From Leptobrachium leishanense (Eukaryota; Chordata; Amphibia; Anura; Megophryidae), in contig CM019064.1 of assembly GCA_009667805.1 (NCBI GenBank), positions 273,277,662-273,341,661 on the forward strand: 64,000 nucleotides of DNA. Reading direction: 5' to 3'. This document shows, piece by piece, positions 1-11,135 of the stretch (its first letter is position 1; the number at the start of each line of letters is the position of its first letter). Position numbers and translations under genes: made by a program. The notes beneath the pieces were generated by a model. It was not told the DNA's origin and made no database searches. It was given only the letters and a program-made list of their open reading frames with translations.

Positions 1-2706
1 CCGACAACAGTGTCTCCTAAATCACAGTCCAAATCTAATGTGGGCGTAAAAATCTGAAAATCGAAAAATTACCGCCACACACCTTCTCAAATGTTTTGGG
101 CTAAAAGCGTTGCATCCATGGCATCAAAGCACTCCATATGCAATACCTTGGGGTGTCAACATTTCAAATATAAACAATTTTCTGGCAATAATTCAAACTG
201 GGGTATGCGGTAGACCCAAAACCAAAGATAGGCCTAGCTGAAGAAATAATCTCAATTTCAACTCCAATGACAAAGTCATAAAAATTGTATTTGAACCTTC
301 CCAAAATCCTGGCAAACCTATGCATGGGGAGCATGGGTGTACTCAGGAGACCTTGCAGAAAAAAACCTGGACAGTTTTCATGCAGTAACCAACAACAGTA
401 TCTCCTAAATCACAGTCCAAAACTAATGTGGGTGTGGAAATGAAAAATGACCACCAAACAGTATCCAATTTGTTTGGGGCAAACGGTTGCATCCATGGCA
501 TAAAAACACTCCATTTACAATACTTTGGGGTGTTAGCTTACCAAATATATGCACTTTCATGACAATAAAAAAAATTGGTATGTAAAAAGGCCCCTAAAAA
601 GAAGATAAGGAAAGAAGATATGTCAAATTAGAAAAATGACAAGCACATGTCAAAAGATAGGCGTAGCACCCCAAAAACAACCCAATAAATCTATATATGG
701 GTGGTATCACTTTACTCAGAAGATGTTGCTGAACATATTTTGGGGTGTTTTTTGGCAGTAACCCATAACTGGATTGACAATTCATGCCTAAAGTACAATG
801 TGTGCGAAAAAATAACACAAAAAGTGACTACCTGAAAGTTTGACAAAGAGCTAGTGCATGGAAAGTGTTAAAATACAACTCTTTGAAGTACCCTAGGGTG
901 TGCCCTTTCTAAAAATATATGGTTTGATGGGGGTAAATTACTTTGGCCGGCTTCAAAAATGTTCCAAATAGGACATGGGTGCATGATGACGAAATGTGAA
1001 AATTCCAAGTTGGAAAACTGAAATGCGCACCCCCTAAATAAGGCCTATTAGCCCCCAAATGACCCGACATACCTATACATGGGTGGTATCAATTTACTCA
1101 GAAGATGTTGCCGAACATATTTTGGGGTGTTTTTTGGCAGTAAACTTTAAAGTTCACAGTACATGTATTCTTAAATTGCATTAAAAAAAAAAATCACCAA
1201 ATGTTTTTTTCTCAAACTTTGGCATAGATTTGTGGTAAAATGGTTTGCATGGAAAGAGTCAAAATACCCCAAGTTTAATATCTTGATTTGTGTACTTTAA
1301 AAAAATATGTATATGTGGAGGGTTATTCAGGAATTAGTGACAGATATCAGTGTTACAATGTCACTATCACTACTTTTAAAAGTAAACCCTTTGGAAATGG
1401 CAAAGTGCTACTTTCACTTACAGGGTTATCCAAAGAGATTCGAAAAGTCACCGCACGTTCAGTGACTTTTCGTTCTCTTCAATTCGGTTCCTTTTGCCGA
1501 TTGCATTTCGGTGACCCTGCGGTGTATTCACCAAACACCACAGGGTCCCCGAATTGCAGGGAAAAGCTGCCGCAAACCTGACGAAAACTAACCGAATGCA
1601 CGCTGAAAACAAGCAAAAACATCTGGATTAACCTTCGAAAAAGCCGAACAGGAGCCGAATCACACAGAGCCGAAGCAGCTGTGACGTAGAGGAGGCAGTG
1701 AATAAATTAGCAAAACCATTTGTATGAATCTGGGAAAATGAAACGCTGTTTGCAAAGAAACTATTGAGCGAAAATGTCTGAAATTTTCACAGGAGGTCCA
1801 GGAATGATACTAAAGAGGGCTGTTACAAAAAAAAATAAGTAAACTGAAAAAAAATCAAAAAAAAAAATCGGACTTTTAAAAAAAAAAAAAAAAAATCAGA
1901 AAAATGCTTAAAGTATCCTAAAAAATCTATAAATAAAGAGACTTTTTGCTGCAGGAATTTTATAATGAACGGTTTATTAGATATTGAATTAAAACGGGAA
2001 TATTTTTAACATTGAAGTCTATGGATTCTCCTGAATAAATTTGCCGAATTAAACCACCGAATGTCAGGGCATTTCGGAACCTTTCACTGCTGGTTTGTGT
2101 TCTCTGAATAGCCGAAGCAGTGCTTTTTCATGGGGATTTCACTGCCCTCGAACAGGGACCGAACAGGCACCGTATGTGCAGGCAATTCGCCAGGATTTGG
2201 CGAATTGCCTGCTCTCTGGATAGCCGAATGGTCAGGAAAGGTAACCGAACACTGATTTTCAGCATTCGGTTACCTTTCTCAAGCAATTCGGATCTCTTTG
2301 GATAACCCTGTCATTGTTGCAAAAGATAAGGAAAAAAGCGAGGAATATGTAAACATTGGGTATTGCTAAACTCAGAACTAAATTTAGAAACTACTAAGGA
2401 ATTAAATTTTTTTGACGGTTGTTGATACATAAGAAATTTTGGGGGTCAAAGTTCGAAAAAGTGGTGTTTTTTTCAATTTGTCATACTTTACAATGTTTTT
2501 TATAGTAAATTATATGAAATGATGAAAAAAATGGTATCTTTATAAAGTCCATTTAATGACGAGAAAAACAGTGTAAAATATGTGTGGGTTGCATAAACGA
2601 GTAAGAGGAAAATTTGATGTAAACACAAACAGCACAGAAACGTAAAAACAGCAGCGGTCACTAAAGGACGGATTTGTGTAAAACCGCCCGGTCACTAAGG
2701 GGTTAA
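1..2706. mobile_element. TTAA-type DNA element, right part, with ~380-bp internal tandem repeats
   Basis: From position 1 to ~1420 the sequence repeats with period about 372-387 bp: anchors containing CAGTAA at 383, 755 and 1138, and CTCCTAAATCACAGTCCAAA at 14 and 402. After an 890-bp MITE insertion (1421-2310) it continues to a terminus reading CCCGGTCACTAAGGGG followed by TTAA (2703-2706). A TTAA target and a C/G-run terminus fit a piggyBac- or Kolobok-type non-autonomous element. The left end is outside the window. No transposase frame is seen. Confidence 0.55.
1421..2310. mobile_element. CAGGGTTAT-type long MITE, copy 1 (890 bp)
   Basis: Terminal inverted repeat CAGGGTTATCCAAAGAG at both ends, flanked by TTA and TCA (near-matching 3-bp TSD). 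The left part has hairpins around the phrases gtgactttt and accctgcggtg. The right part has two hairpins, one around ggcaattcgcc and one around aaggtaaccgaac. Homologous copies lie at 19987, 22113, 29460, 40556 and 42311, with a disrupted one at ~16230. No protein-coding capacity is credible. Confidence 0.85.
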
Positions 2707-2756
2707 AGTTGCTACCTAAACCCCCACCCCAGATAACCTAGATGTCAAAACTCACA

Positions 2757-3015
2757 GTAATGTGCTATGTGTATGAGTGTATCACAGCACTCCACAGCAA
2801 TATATCTCCTGTAATGTACAGTGTGTATGAGTGTATTACAGCACTCCACAGCAATATATCTCACTGTAATGTACAGTGTGTATGAGTGTATTACAGAGCT
2901 CCACAGCAATAAGACGCACAGTAATGTGCAGTGTGTGTGTGAGTTTTATTGCCGTGGTGCTCTGTGATATGGTCATACACACCCACATTACTGTTTGGAG
3001 CTCCACAGCAATAAA
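2757..3015. repeat. 55-bp minisatellite with one inverted unit
   Basis: Units beginning GTAATGTRC start at 2757, 2811, 2866 and 2921 (period 54-55 bp), each holding CTCCACAGCAATA. The following segment (~2938-2993) is a unit in reverse orientation, ending in ACATTAC. Small open frames on both strands here are by-products of the repeat. Confidence 0.8.
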
Positions 3016-3087
3016 AATGTTTTCATACAGTTTACAGCACTCTTTCTCATATATCATATAAGCTTAGCAGACTCCTTCATACTGCGC

Positions 3088-3180
3088 AACACACATTCAT
3101 GCAGCACACATCCATACAGCACACATTCTTGCAGCACACATTCATGCAGCACACATCCATACAGCACTCATGCACACATT
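3088..3180. repeat. 15-bp minisatellite
   Basis: About six tandem units of the form CAGCACACATYCATR with a 15-bp step. The Cys/His/Ser-rich open frames in this stretch come from the repeat. Confidence 0.8.
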
Positions 3181-3397
3181 CTCCTATGCACCCATTCACT
3201 TGTAAAAATCCTATAGTTGAGCTGCACATGGAGCTCCGCCCCCTCCCTGCCAAGCCAGCGATTGGCAAGGGAGAGACTAGCCATCCTTCTACATGCTACA
3301 TGGAGTAGGGGTGCTGCCAGAGAGTCACAGCCGGCTGCATTAAGCTAAGCAGTCTGACTACCTTAACCCTTTAGAGGCTGATCACAAACAGCCTACC

Positions 3398-3819
3398 CAG
3401 TGGCGTGCGCAGCCCATTGCATTAGGGTGTTCACCCATAGAACATTTATTAGCTGAAAACTAATGTTTACAAGATTTTGCAAAAATTTTCATTTTTCATT
3501 CGAAATAACGAGCCTGTAACGAGATATACAGTCAGTTTTAATGTTATTTATCATGAATCAGATGAGGGGCATCTAAAATGTCAATGTAGGAGGTGTAAAA
3601 GGACCTCTTCATCTTCTTCTTGGGCACACCAGGCACACCCCCTGTGCACACCTATGGCATAACCAATGTTTATGCTGAGCTACAGTCACTATTCATGTAA
3701 TTTATCATGAAACTGACAAGGAACATCCAAAATATCTATGATGGGGTCATAGATGAACCCTTTACCCAACATTAGGGTGTGCCTGGGCACACCAGGCACA
3801 CCCTGTGCGCACGCCTATG
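3398..3819. mobile_element. Non-autonomous hAT element (422 bp)
   Basis: Flanked by a perfect 8-bp TSD, AGCCTACC at 3390-3397 and 3820-3827. Ends are CAGTGGCGTGCGCAG and, reverse-complemented, CATAGGCGTGCGCACAGG. The 8-bp TSD with CA..TG ends is typical of hAT. No transposase. Confidence 0.85.
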
Positions 3820-4279
3820 AGCCTACCTTTAAATGATGGGTGGTTCATGCAGATCTCTGACTCCTCCTGCTGCTTCATGCTTTTCTCACTTCTTTTCACC
3901 CAGAGTGCGGGGACAGGAAGGGGAGGAGCAAGCAGGAGCTGATCTGTGCGGCACACACTCTCTCCCCGGACGTCTTTGGCATCTCGCTGATCGCTGGAGT
4001 GCAGTCCTGGAGATTCTTTGCGGTCTGTGCTCCATGGAAACACAGACCACATTGCTCTCACCTCTGGGACGGGAATCAACCAGGGCAGCCGCTGCACCAG
4101 ACAGCGCAGCAAAATGCTGCCCCTAGAGGTATGCCCCCTGGAGTCAAGGCTCCATGGGGCTCCATGGAGGTGCTGGCCCTGGAAGTGACATACAGTAGCA
4201 ATCGTAATAGCATCAACCCCCTTATTACTAACTTTCAATGATCCAAGATGCTCAGAAAGTATTTGATGAAGTTACAGTT

Positions 4280-4735
4280 ACAAGCATTTATAATGCGCCA
4301 ACAAGTACCGCAGCGCTGTACAAAAGGGAGAGACAGAATAACAAATAAAGATTACACACACCAAACAATAGGAGAGAAGACCCTGCTTGAGAGCTTACAA
4401 TCTAAGAGGTAAGGGTTGACACACTAGGTGAGGGTGAATAGAGTACAAGAAGTAACGGGGTGCATGTGGTAAGTGTGGGAAGAAGGAACAAGAAATGAGC
4501 AATGGGGATTAGGGAGTGAACCGGTAGGCTTCTCTAAAGTAATGGGTTTTCAGTGACGTCTTGAAGGACTGGAGAGACGGGCAGAGTCTGATGTTGCGGG
4601 GGAGGGAGTTCCATAGAGAGGGGGCAGCTCGGGAGAAGTCTTGAAGGTGGGAGTTAGGGGTTCGGGTACGAGGAGTTACCCCCAACTCACGTTTTTTTAA
4701 TCCTTTTAATACCCTTATGCATAATCCATACACTG
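4280..4735 (-). mobile_element. 5'-truncated LINE: end of reverse-transcriptase ORF plus 3' UTR
   Basis: On the minus strand the open frame at 4733-4509 contains FSRAAPSLWNSLPRNIR and SLKTHYF, the conserved C-terminal block of CR1/L2/Rex1-type LINE reverse transcriptases. A ~220-bp non-coding tail follows, with the CAGCGCTGCGGTACTTG motif and an ATTATAAATGC end. The same tail recurs at ~27357 and ~51627. Dead fragment. Confidence 0.75.
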
Positions 4736-5508
4736 AGCCATTGTCTCATATCACACTAAATGAGCTACATTTAGCATAGTTACACATGGAATGTGAGGTC
4801 TGTCAATGTTACCCCTAATATTAATCTATTCAAGCTCTCTTTGGGCCCTCTAATATGGATTAAACATAGTGAGTGGAGGTCCCTCTATTTTACCAGTGAC
4901 TCAAACACACTCACTCTGGTCATGGTCATGGGGTGCTGATGGCTTTAGGGGCATTCTCTTTCCCTACCTGATCCCTGTCACCTCTCTACTCCTTTTTTCC
5001 TCCCTCCCCCACCTTTTCTTTCTGTTCCCACCATGGTGACATTTTTTCTGTTTCAAAACCACAGTCGCAGCAAACCCTCCACACTGGGACTATAAGGTTG
5101 GAGTCTGCTTATGCTACAGTCGTATGACCTGACCCATTTAGGTGGGTCTACCACACAAACCCATATGTCTCCTATGCAAATTATCTTGCTACTTCTCATT
5201 TGCTTGTCAACATTGCTTGTCACAATGTTTCTATTCTTAATGTTTTGTACCTGTTTCATCTTATCTGCCCGAATAAAAGGTTTGAAGCACAAAGTAATGT
5301 TGTTGAAAAAAAATACAACAATCCAAAAAAAGATTATTGGTGCTTGAAAATCTGAAACTAATACGTTTGCTAATGGGATCAAGAGAAAGCAAGGTTCTAA
5401 ATGCATATTTCCTTGGTATGTAAAAAAGAACAGTCAATTCCAGGTAAATGGCAAATTAACACTACAACAGCTTTTCAGCCATTGGCTGACACAAGATCAA
5501 GACCCTAA

Positions 5509-5580
5509 GGCTAGGGTCAGACAAGCACACTACGTGTGCCGTACTGATGTGCCTCCCGGCGTCCGTCGCACCTAAATTAG
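5509..5580. mobile_element. Fragment of Harbinger-like MITE
   Basis: TAA followed by GGCTAGGGTCAGAC, the terminus shared with the full copies at 16722 and 41831. Only the first ~70 bp are recognisable. Confidence 0.5.
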
Positions 5581-5907
5581 CACAGGTGGTCAGAATGTGT
5601 AGAGTGTCTTTCTAAATATTTTTTCCCACTATTTAGCAACCAATAATATATGTATCCTATCTACATAGCAACATACCATGTTATTAACTTATTGATTAAA
5701 TCATTGTGTGTTTGTTTCCCTATGTGTATGTGTTTATTTATTCACTCAGACATATATATTTATATACAAAACAATGAAGCATACTTTTGAAATGTTAATT
5801 TTTAATATTATATTGCAATTTGATCCAACAGCATTTGTAAGAACAATATATATCACAAAACAATGGGCATCCTTTACATAAACAATATAAACAATGGCTT
5901 TCAAATG

Positions 5908-5924
5908 ATATATATATATATATA
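5908..5924. repeat. (AT)n microsatellite
   Basis: Uninterrupted AT dinucleotides. The surrounding 5600-6850 is AT-rich with no gene or clear repeat that I can recognise. Confidence 0.9.
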
Positions 5925-6856
5925 CTGTGCTTCACGATAGAAATCTCAATGTATCCTTCCTGGTAAAATCCTTGGCAAATAAATAAATTTGCAAAGGCAG
6001 ATTCTGGCTCAGTAATTGGAAAACATTAGGGTAATTTAGAGTTAAATTTGCCGTTCAAAAGAGCTCTACATCAGAATTTGTAGGACTCAGACATAATGAG
6101 AATCCAAAATAGTACAACAATCTAGACATAACTTGCTCCAGAACTATTTTCAGACTTAATAAATAGATATCTCACTAATAAATCCATACTTTAGCTTCCT
6201 CGGCTACTTCAAAAGAACAATTTAACTTCAATAAAATTTATTTAAAATAAACAAATACACATGAAAATGGCTCCCAGATTCATCTAGTAACTTAGAGGAA
6301 CACAGACATATTCAGAGATATTGCAGAGTATAAAGGTTAGTGACACAGTGGGTTACTAACAAACCTATGAAACTATTAATTATCTCTCTATGATGTATTC
6401 TGTGGAACGAGAACTAGCTTTCAATCCCTCATCCCATATGAAGTTGATTATTAATAGAATTATCATTTCCTGGAACTAAAGTAACACCGATTGAAATAAT
6501 CTGGTGTGTTTTCTTTATAAAGTTAATTGGTAGAGATGTCGGGGATCAATTTTCGTAATATAAATAATAGATATAAAATATGTTTTAGCATTTAAGAGAC
6601 ATGATTGACATATTTTGTTCCACTGAGACAATTATTATTTGTGATATTATTGATGCAATTAACAATAAATATCTAACCTTTACTTTATTAATCAAATAGT
6701 TTTTATTAGACTCCAATAATTATCTATTTATTTTTTCGACCGATTCCAATTTTTCTCACTATTCTATTTGCATCATGCAATTTGATTTTGGTACCGTGAC
6801 AGTTGGTACTAAACATAAAAAAAGAAAATGATGGTCTGCAATTTGTCTTCTTACAT

Positions 6857-7105
6857 ATTAATGAACATCAAAAAACCGCTTGGCAGCTCAAAAGAACTGA
6901 CAATTGGTACTAGAGGAGTGGCTACAAAAAATTATTGTCTTTATTGTTACAAAAATTAGACACTCTCAGATGCAAGGATGCAGATCCTTGCATCTGAGAG
7001 TGTCTAATTTTTGTAACAATAGAGACAATAATTTTTTGTAGCCACTCCTCTAGTACCAATTGTCAGTTCTTTTGAGCTGCCAAGCGGTTTTTTGATGTTC
7101 ATTTA
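6857..7105. repeat. Near-perfect foldback, arms ~120 bp
   Basis: Left arm 6857-6978 and right arm 6983-7105 are reverse complements with only one or two differences, separated by GCAG. The centre reads ATGCAAGGAT-GCAG-ATCCTTGCAT. Very high arm identity points to a recent event. It could be a foldback MITE or an inverted duplication. The class is not assigned. Confidence 0.85.
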
Positions 7106-7201
7106 TACAAAGGTCAGGTTCAATCCTGTAAGAGAGGACGTGCTGCTCTCACTTGACGGTGAGAGGCAGGTGATTGTCCATTTGTAGGTCCCGGTTCTTA
7201 C

Positions 7202-7742
7202 TAGGCTTGTGCACCGATTTTTTTTTTTTTTTTTTTTCAGTTCGATTTTTTTTTTGGATTTTTAGACTTTTCGATTCGGCTCGTTTCGACCGATTTCTGT
7301 TTCGATTCGGTTCGGCTCGACTCGTTTTTCGTGTACATATTTTTTCAGAATATCGACCATTTTTCATATTTTTGTGTCACTTTGCTCGTTTTTGTATCAA
7401 CTTTTCGTAATTTCAGAAATTCTCATTTTTCGGAATTGTACATGTTTTCGGAATATCGACCGTTTTTCGTATTTTCGTGTCACTTTGCTCGTTTTTGTAT
7501 CGACTTTTCGTAATTTTGGAAATTTTCGTTTTTTCGGAACATCTGTTCTCCTCGTTCAAAGCAATAAATTTCGATTTGACACATTTCAAGTCCATTCGAA
7601 AATATTTGGTTTTGGCTCGGAAAACTTTTCGGATCTGCCATTTTCGGATCTAAAAATTTTCGGAAATTCGGCGCATCCGAAAACACGAATCGGAAATTTC
7701 GTGAAAATTCTGAAATTCCGAAACCCGAAACGCACATCCCTA
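7202..7742. mobile_element. Non-autonomous hAT element (541 bp)
   Basis: Perfect 8-bp TSD GTTCTTAC at 7194-7201 and 7743-7750. Ends are TAGGCTTGTGCACCG and, reverse-complemented, TAGGGATGTGCG. The interior is low-complexity and rich in TTTCG and TTCGGA words. Open frames here (Phe/Arg-rich) are not genes. Confidence 0.85.
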
Positions 7743-7993
7743 GTTCTTACTGTGTCCCTTATTTCGTCCAGTTTCTGACTTCTTACATATTAGGAGACCT
7801 AGAAGCCCATTAAAGAAAAATAATGCTTTTCCGCTATATATTGATGTGTAATTTGTGAAGATTTGAGCATACAGATAATTTTTCCAGAATAAAAATTAAA
7901 AGGTATAAAATTACATTTTAGTTTAGGATCAGAACATGAATATCTACAAAGTGAGTTGGAACGTAATAACTAGCCAAAAAAGATTTCAAAAGT

Positions 7994-7999
7994 TTTAAT
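7994..7999 (-). promoter_or_regulatory. Variant ATTAAA hexamer just after the TLR8 stop
   Basis: ATTAAA on the minus strand about 30 bp after the TLR8 stop. It is so close that use as the poly(A) signal is doubtful. I see no AATAAA on this strand until 6940-6945, inside the foldback repeat. Confidence 0.2.
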
Positions 8000-8027
8000 A
8001 ACCTTCTATCCTGCTCTGCACCTCTAC

Positions 8028-11000
8028 CTACGTTTTGATGGTATCTATGTAAAACTGATTGTATCTACTGGAATTATCAGTCAATAAAACATTTCTCAGG
8101 CGTTGCCAAAATAAATCTTCAGCATGTGGATTCTTTGGCCATTCCAAGATAGAACTCTTACAGATCTTTTTCCTAAATCTGAGATATTGAGAATTCTGTA
8201 AAACGGGTTGCAGCAAAACAATAATAATCACATCCAGGTTTTCATCCATTAGTTTCTGTAAGGCTAAGTAAAATGCTATTTTAAACTTCCCATTCTTAAC
8301 ATACTTTTTGGTAAGGACAAATAATGTCTTTTTACTTCCGTCAATACTTTGTATGATATTATCAATGATAGCTTTTCCAGGTTCCCAGTCTCTTTCTTCC
8401 ACACACAGATGGGCATCTCTTTTTCTATTGTGTTCCAAATGATGACATAATTCATTAAAAACCCAGTCACTTACAGCTTCATCTGTGGTATCATAAGTAA
8501 TATAGGCATCATATAGCTGTACGGAAGTGATGGTATGATTCCTTTTAAAGCGTGCCATAAACATTTGATACACAAACCACAAATCCCAATAAAATAAGTG
8601 TGTGATAATAGGCAAGGCAGATAGAATGACTATGAGGATAAATGTTGAAAAGAAAAGTAACATTGAAGTGCTATCTAAACTACATGCTTGTACATCAAAA
8701 TAAATAATGCCATTTCCTTTTTTGTTATTTGGTGTAGCACAGCGGACATCTGTAGCCAGTCGTGGAATTATAACATTATTTGTATTGATCCATTTTATAA
8801 AGTCTGCTATGTCACATGTACAATCAAATGGGTTTCGTGTCAACATTAAAACAGATAAGAAACTTTTGTTGCCTGACAAAAATATTGAACTGTTTATATT
8901 CCGAATATAGTTATAATTAAGGTCTAAATGAGTCAGGTTTTCGGCTTGTGATAGAAATTCAGACGGTAGATGGGCAATCATATTGTGGCAAAGCTTTAGA
9001 GTCCTCAATGAATGGGTGTAACTGACCAAGTTGCTTGCTATCTTAGTAATCCTGTTGGAACAAAGGTTGAGCAATGTCAAGTTTTTAAAATGTAGTAAAT
9101 TTTCCCAGGCAAAAAACATCAAATTATTATTGTTTAAGTGAAGTTCGGTGAGTTTTCTTGGCAAACTTCTGATCACTTCTTTAGAAATCATACGTAGTCT
9201 GTTGTGAGATATGTCAAGAACACTAAGTTTAAAAAAGTCTCTAAAAATGTTCACATATCGCTTGTCACCTTCTTTCCAAAGCACGTCCAGTCGGTTTCCA
9301 GCAAACCGTAACTCTTGCAATGAGTTGCTCTTAATATTGGAGTCTGTTAGCGTAGATATCTCGTTAAAGCTTAAATTTAAGACTTTAAGGTTGTTAAGAT
9401 TTTCAATGAAATCCAAATCATGTGTCACATATTCCACCATAAAATAGTGCTTGTTAAAGCTCAAATCCAAAATCTCTAATGTTGGTATTTCCTGAAATGC
9501 ATTGTAAGAAGCAAAGTCAATTTTATTATAAGACAGATCCAAGTAGATTAATTTCTTCAGGTAGGTAAATTCAGTTCCCCTTAAATCCTGGCCAATTCCA
9601 TTTGCAGACAAATTCAAACATGTTATATCTCCAAATGATCGAAATTGTTCCTTATCTATAAAGAAAATATTGTTCTTGCTAAGATCCATTGCTTTACCAC
9701 TAGAAATACATTGAGATTTTCCTTCGGGCATATATTTTAAAGCTCCCCCAGGATTTAATGATAAAGGATCAAAATTACTGAATGTGCCAGTACCATCTGC
9801 TGGCGATGCATCAAAACCTTTACTTTGATCGACATGTTCAGTCAATGGTGATATTTTATTCTCATTCAAATATATTTCCTTTAAATTGGGGAATCTTTGG
9901 AACACGGTAAAATCAACTTGTTTGAGAAAATTCACTCCAAAATTTATTAGATTTAAGTTGTTAAGTTTTGTCAAAGGATCTAGACTAGAACTGCTAATTC
10001 TGTTAAAAACATACCCCTGTATGTGCAACTGCTTCAGGGATGTCAGATTGGAAAATGCATAGGAAATATTAATACTTTTTAGATATAAATTTAGTTCGAA
10101 ATTAAAAGATAGATCAAGCACTTCTAGCAAAGGCAAATTAAGTAGAAAATCTGCGGTTTTGATTTCATTTACCAAGAAATTTTTTTGGAGATGCAGTACT
10201 TTCAAAAAAGTTGTATTTTTAAACCATTTGCTAGGTATTGATTTCAAAGATGTGCTAGCTAGGTTAAGCACGTTCAAATTTCTGAGGTTCCAAAATGCAT
10301 TTTCATCTATTTTAATAGATGATTGATCAGCACATGGTTCGCATGGGTACTCTGCGTTATAGCACCTTGGGCAATTACCACTTAAGTGAAGAACCTTTAA
10401 ATTAACCAAATTAATAAAATCTTCCCTACCAATTATTTGAATTTTATTATTGCTTAAATAAAGTTCTTCTAGTGACGAAGGCAGCATAGGGGGAACGTTA
10501 GTTAAGTTGTTAGCATTTAGAGAGAGTATCCTTAGTTTTCTGAGTCTTGAGAATGCACCGTCTTGGATTTCCAACAATGTGTTACAGTTGTTACCATAGT
10601 AACAATTCTTTGAAAGATATAATTTTTCCAGACTACTTAGCCCAAGAAAGCTTTGATTGGTGACTGAAAATATATTGTTTTCTTTAAGGCTCAATATCCT
10701 CAAAGAGGTTGGGATTCCAGAAGGTATTCTACATAAATAATTATGATCAATAAATAGCTCTTCAAGTCTTGTTAGGTCAGTGAATGTGTCTTCTTTAATT
10801 TCTAGTCCTCTTTTGCAAATATCTGGGTTGTCAGTTTTAATCTTTGAATAATGATTTGTGTTTAAATTAATTGTTGTGAGGTTATGCCAGTTATTAAATG
10901 ATTCTCCATGTATTGTATTTATAAGGTTATTAGACAGAAGTAACTCAGTGAAATTTGCCGAATACTTGATGGGTTGAGGTACTTGTTTCAAGCGTCTTGC

Positions 11001-11135
11001 ATTGCAATCAAAAACAGTGACTGCCTCGTTTTCGATTATGTCACAAGGAAATGTCCTGATGTTTGAATCACCAAGGAAACTGCAAACTGCTAGCAGCCCA
11101 GACAACGTAATCAATGTTTCCCTCAGCATTGCTTC
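8028..11135 (-). CDS. tlr8: Toll-like receptor 8, main coding exon (initiator Met probably on an upstream exon)
   Basis: Endosomal receptor for single-stranded RNA degradation products, signalling through MyD88 (known for the family). The exon encodes about 1035 residues without interruption; human TLR8 is about 1041. Seen in order: hydrophobic signal peptide (~5-25); cysteine-containing N-terminal cap with FPCD (~30-33); leucine-rich repeats (~64-768); the CPRCYNAEYPCEPC insertion (~256-269); Z-loop (~432-479); C-terminal cap CTCD with partner cysteines (~773-819); transmembrane helix (~825-847); TIR domain (~876-1020) with box 1 YDAYITYDT, BB loop EERDWEPG and box 3 FW. SSILEWPKNP, LTDNSSRYN and the Asp/Val-Thr pair near IDF and YVTH favour TLR8 over TLR7. 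Start: on the minus strand a pyrimidine-rich acceptor ending TTTTGCAG precedes GAAGCAATG, so the frame would read M|EAM, like human M|ENM, if ATG lies on an upstream exon. The alternative start is the ATG at 11129. Single-copy here; about 21 kb downstream of TLR7. Confidence 0.95.
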   Translation of the reverse strand, partial: EAMLRETLITLSGLLAVCSFLGDSNIRTFPCDIIENEAVTVFDCNARRLKQVPQPIKYSANFTELLLSNNLINTIHGESFNNWHNLTTINLNTNHYSKIKTDNPDICKRGLEIKEDTFTDLTRLEELFIDHNYLCRIPSGIPTSLRILSLKENNIFSVTNQSFLGLSSLEKLYLSKNCYYGNNCNTLLEIQDGAFSRLRKLRILSLNANNLTNVPPMLPSSLEELYLSNNKIQIIGREDFINLVNLKVLHLSGNCPRCYNAEYPCEPCADQSSIKIDENAFWNLRNLNVLNLASTSLKSIPSKWFKNTTFLKVLHLQKNFLVNEIKTADFLLNLPLLEVLDLSFNFELNLYLKSINISYAFSNLTSLKQLHIQGYVFNRISSSSLDPLTKLNNLNLINFGVNFLKQVDFTVFQRFPNLKEIYLNENKISPLTEHVDQSKGFDASPADGTGTFSNFDPLSLNPGGALKYMPEGKSQCISSGKAMDLSKNNIFFIDKEQFRSFGDITCLNLSANGIGQDLRGTEFTYLKKLIYLDLSYNKIDFASYNAFQEIPTLEILDLSFNKHYFMVEYVTHDLDFIENLNNLKVLNLSFNEISTLTDSNIKSNSLQELRFAGNRLDVLWKEGDKRYVNIFRDFFKLSVLDISHNRLRMISKEVIRSLPRKLTELHLNNNNLMFFAWENLLHFKNLTLLNLCSNRITKIASNLVSYTHSLRTLKLCHNMIAHLPSEFLSQAENLTHLDLNYNYIRNINSSIFLSGNKSFLSVLMLTRNPFDCTCDIADFIKWINTNNVIIPRLATDVRCATPNNKKGNGIIYFDVQACSLDSTSMLLFFSTFILIVILSALPIITHLFYWDLWFVYQMFMARFKRNHTITSVQLYDAYITYDTTDEAVSDWVFNELCHHLEHNRKRDAHLCVEERDWEPGKAIIDNIIQSIDGSKKTLFVLTKKYVKNGKFKIAFYLALQKLMDENLDVIIIVLLQPVLQNSQYLRFRKKICKSSILEWPKNPHAEDLFWQRLRNVLLTDNSSRYNQFYIDTIKT

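Noticed and set aside
3762..4238. 158-aa open frame on the minus strand as a gene
   Set aside because: No recognised domain, and it overlaps the end of a hAT element; no splice or start support.
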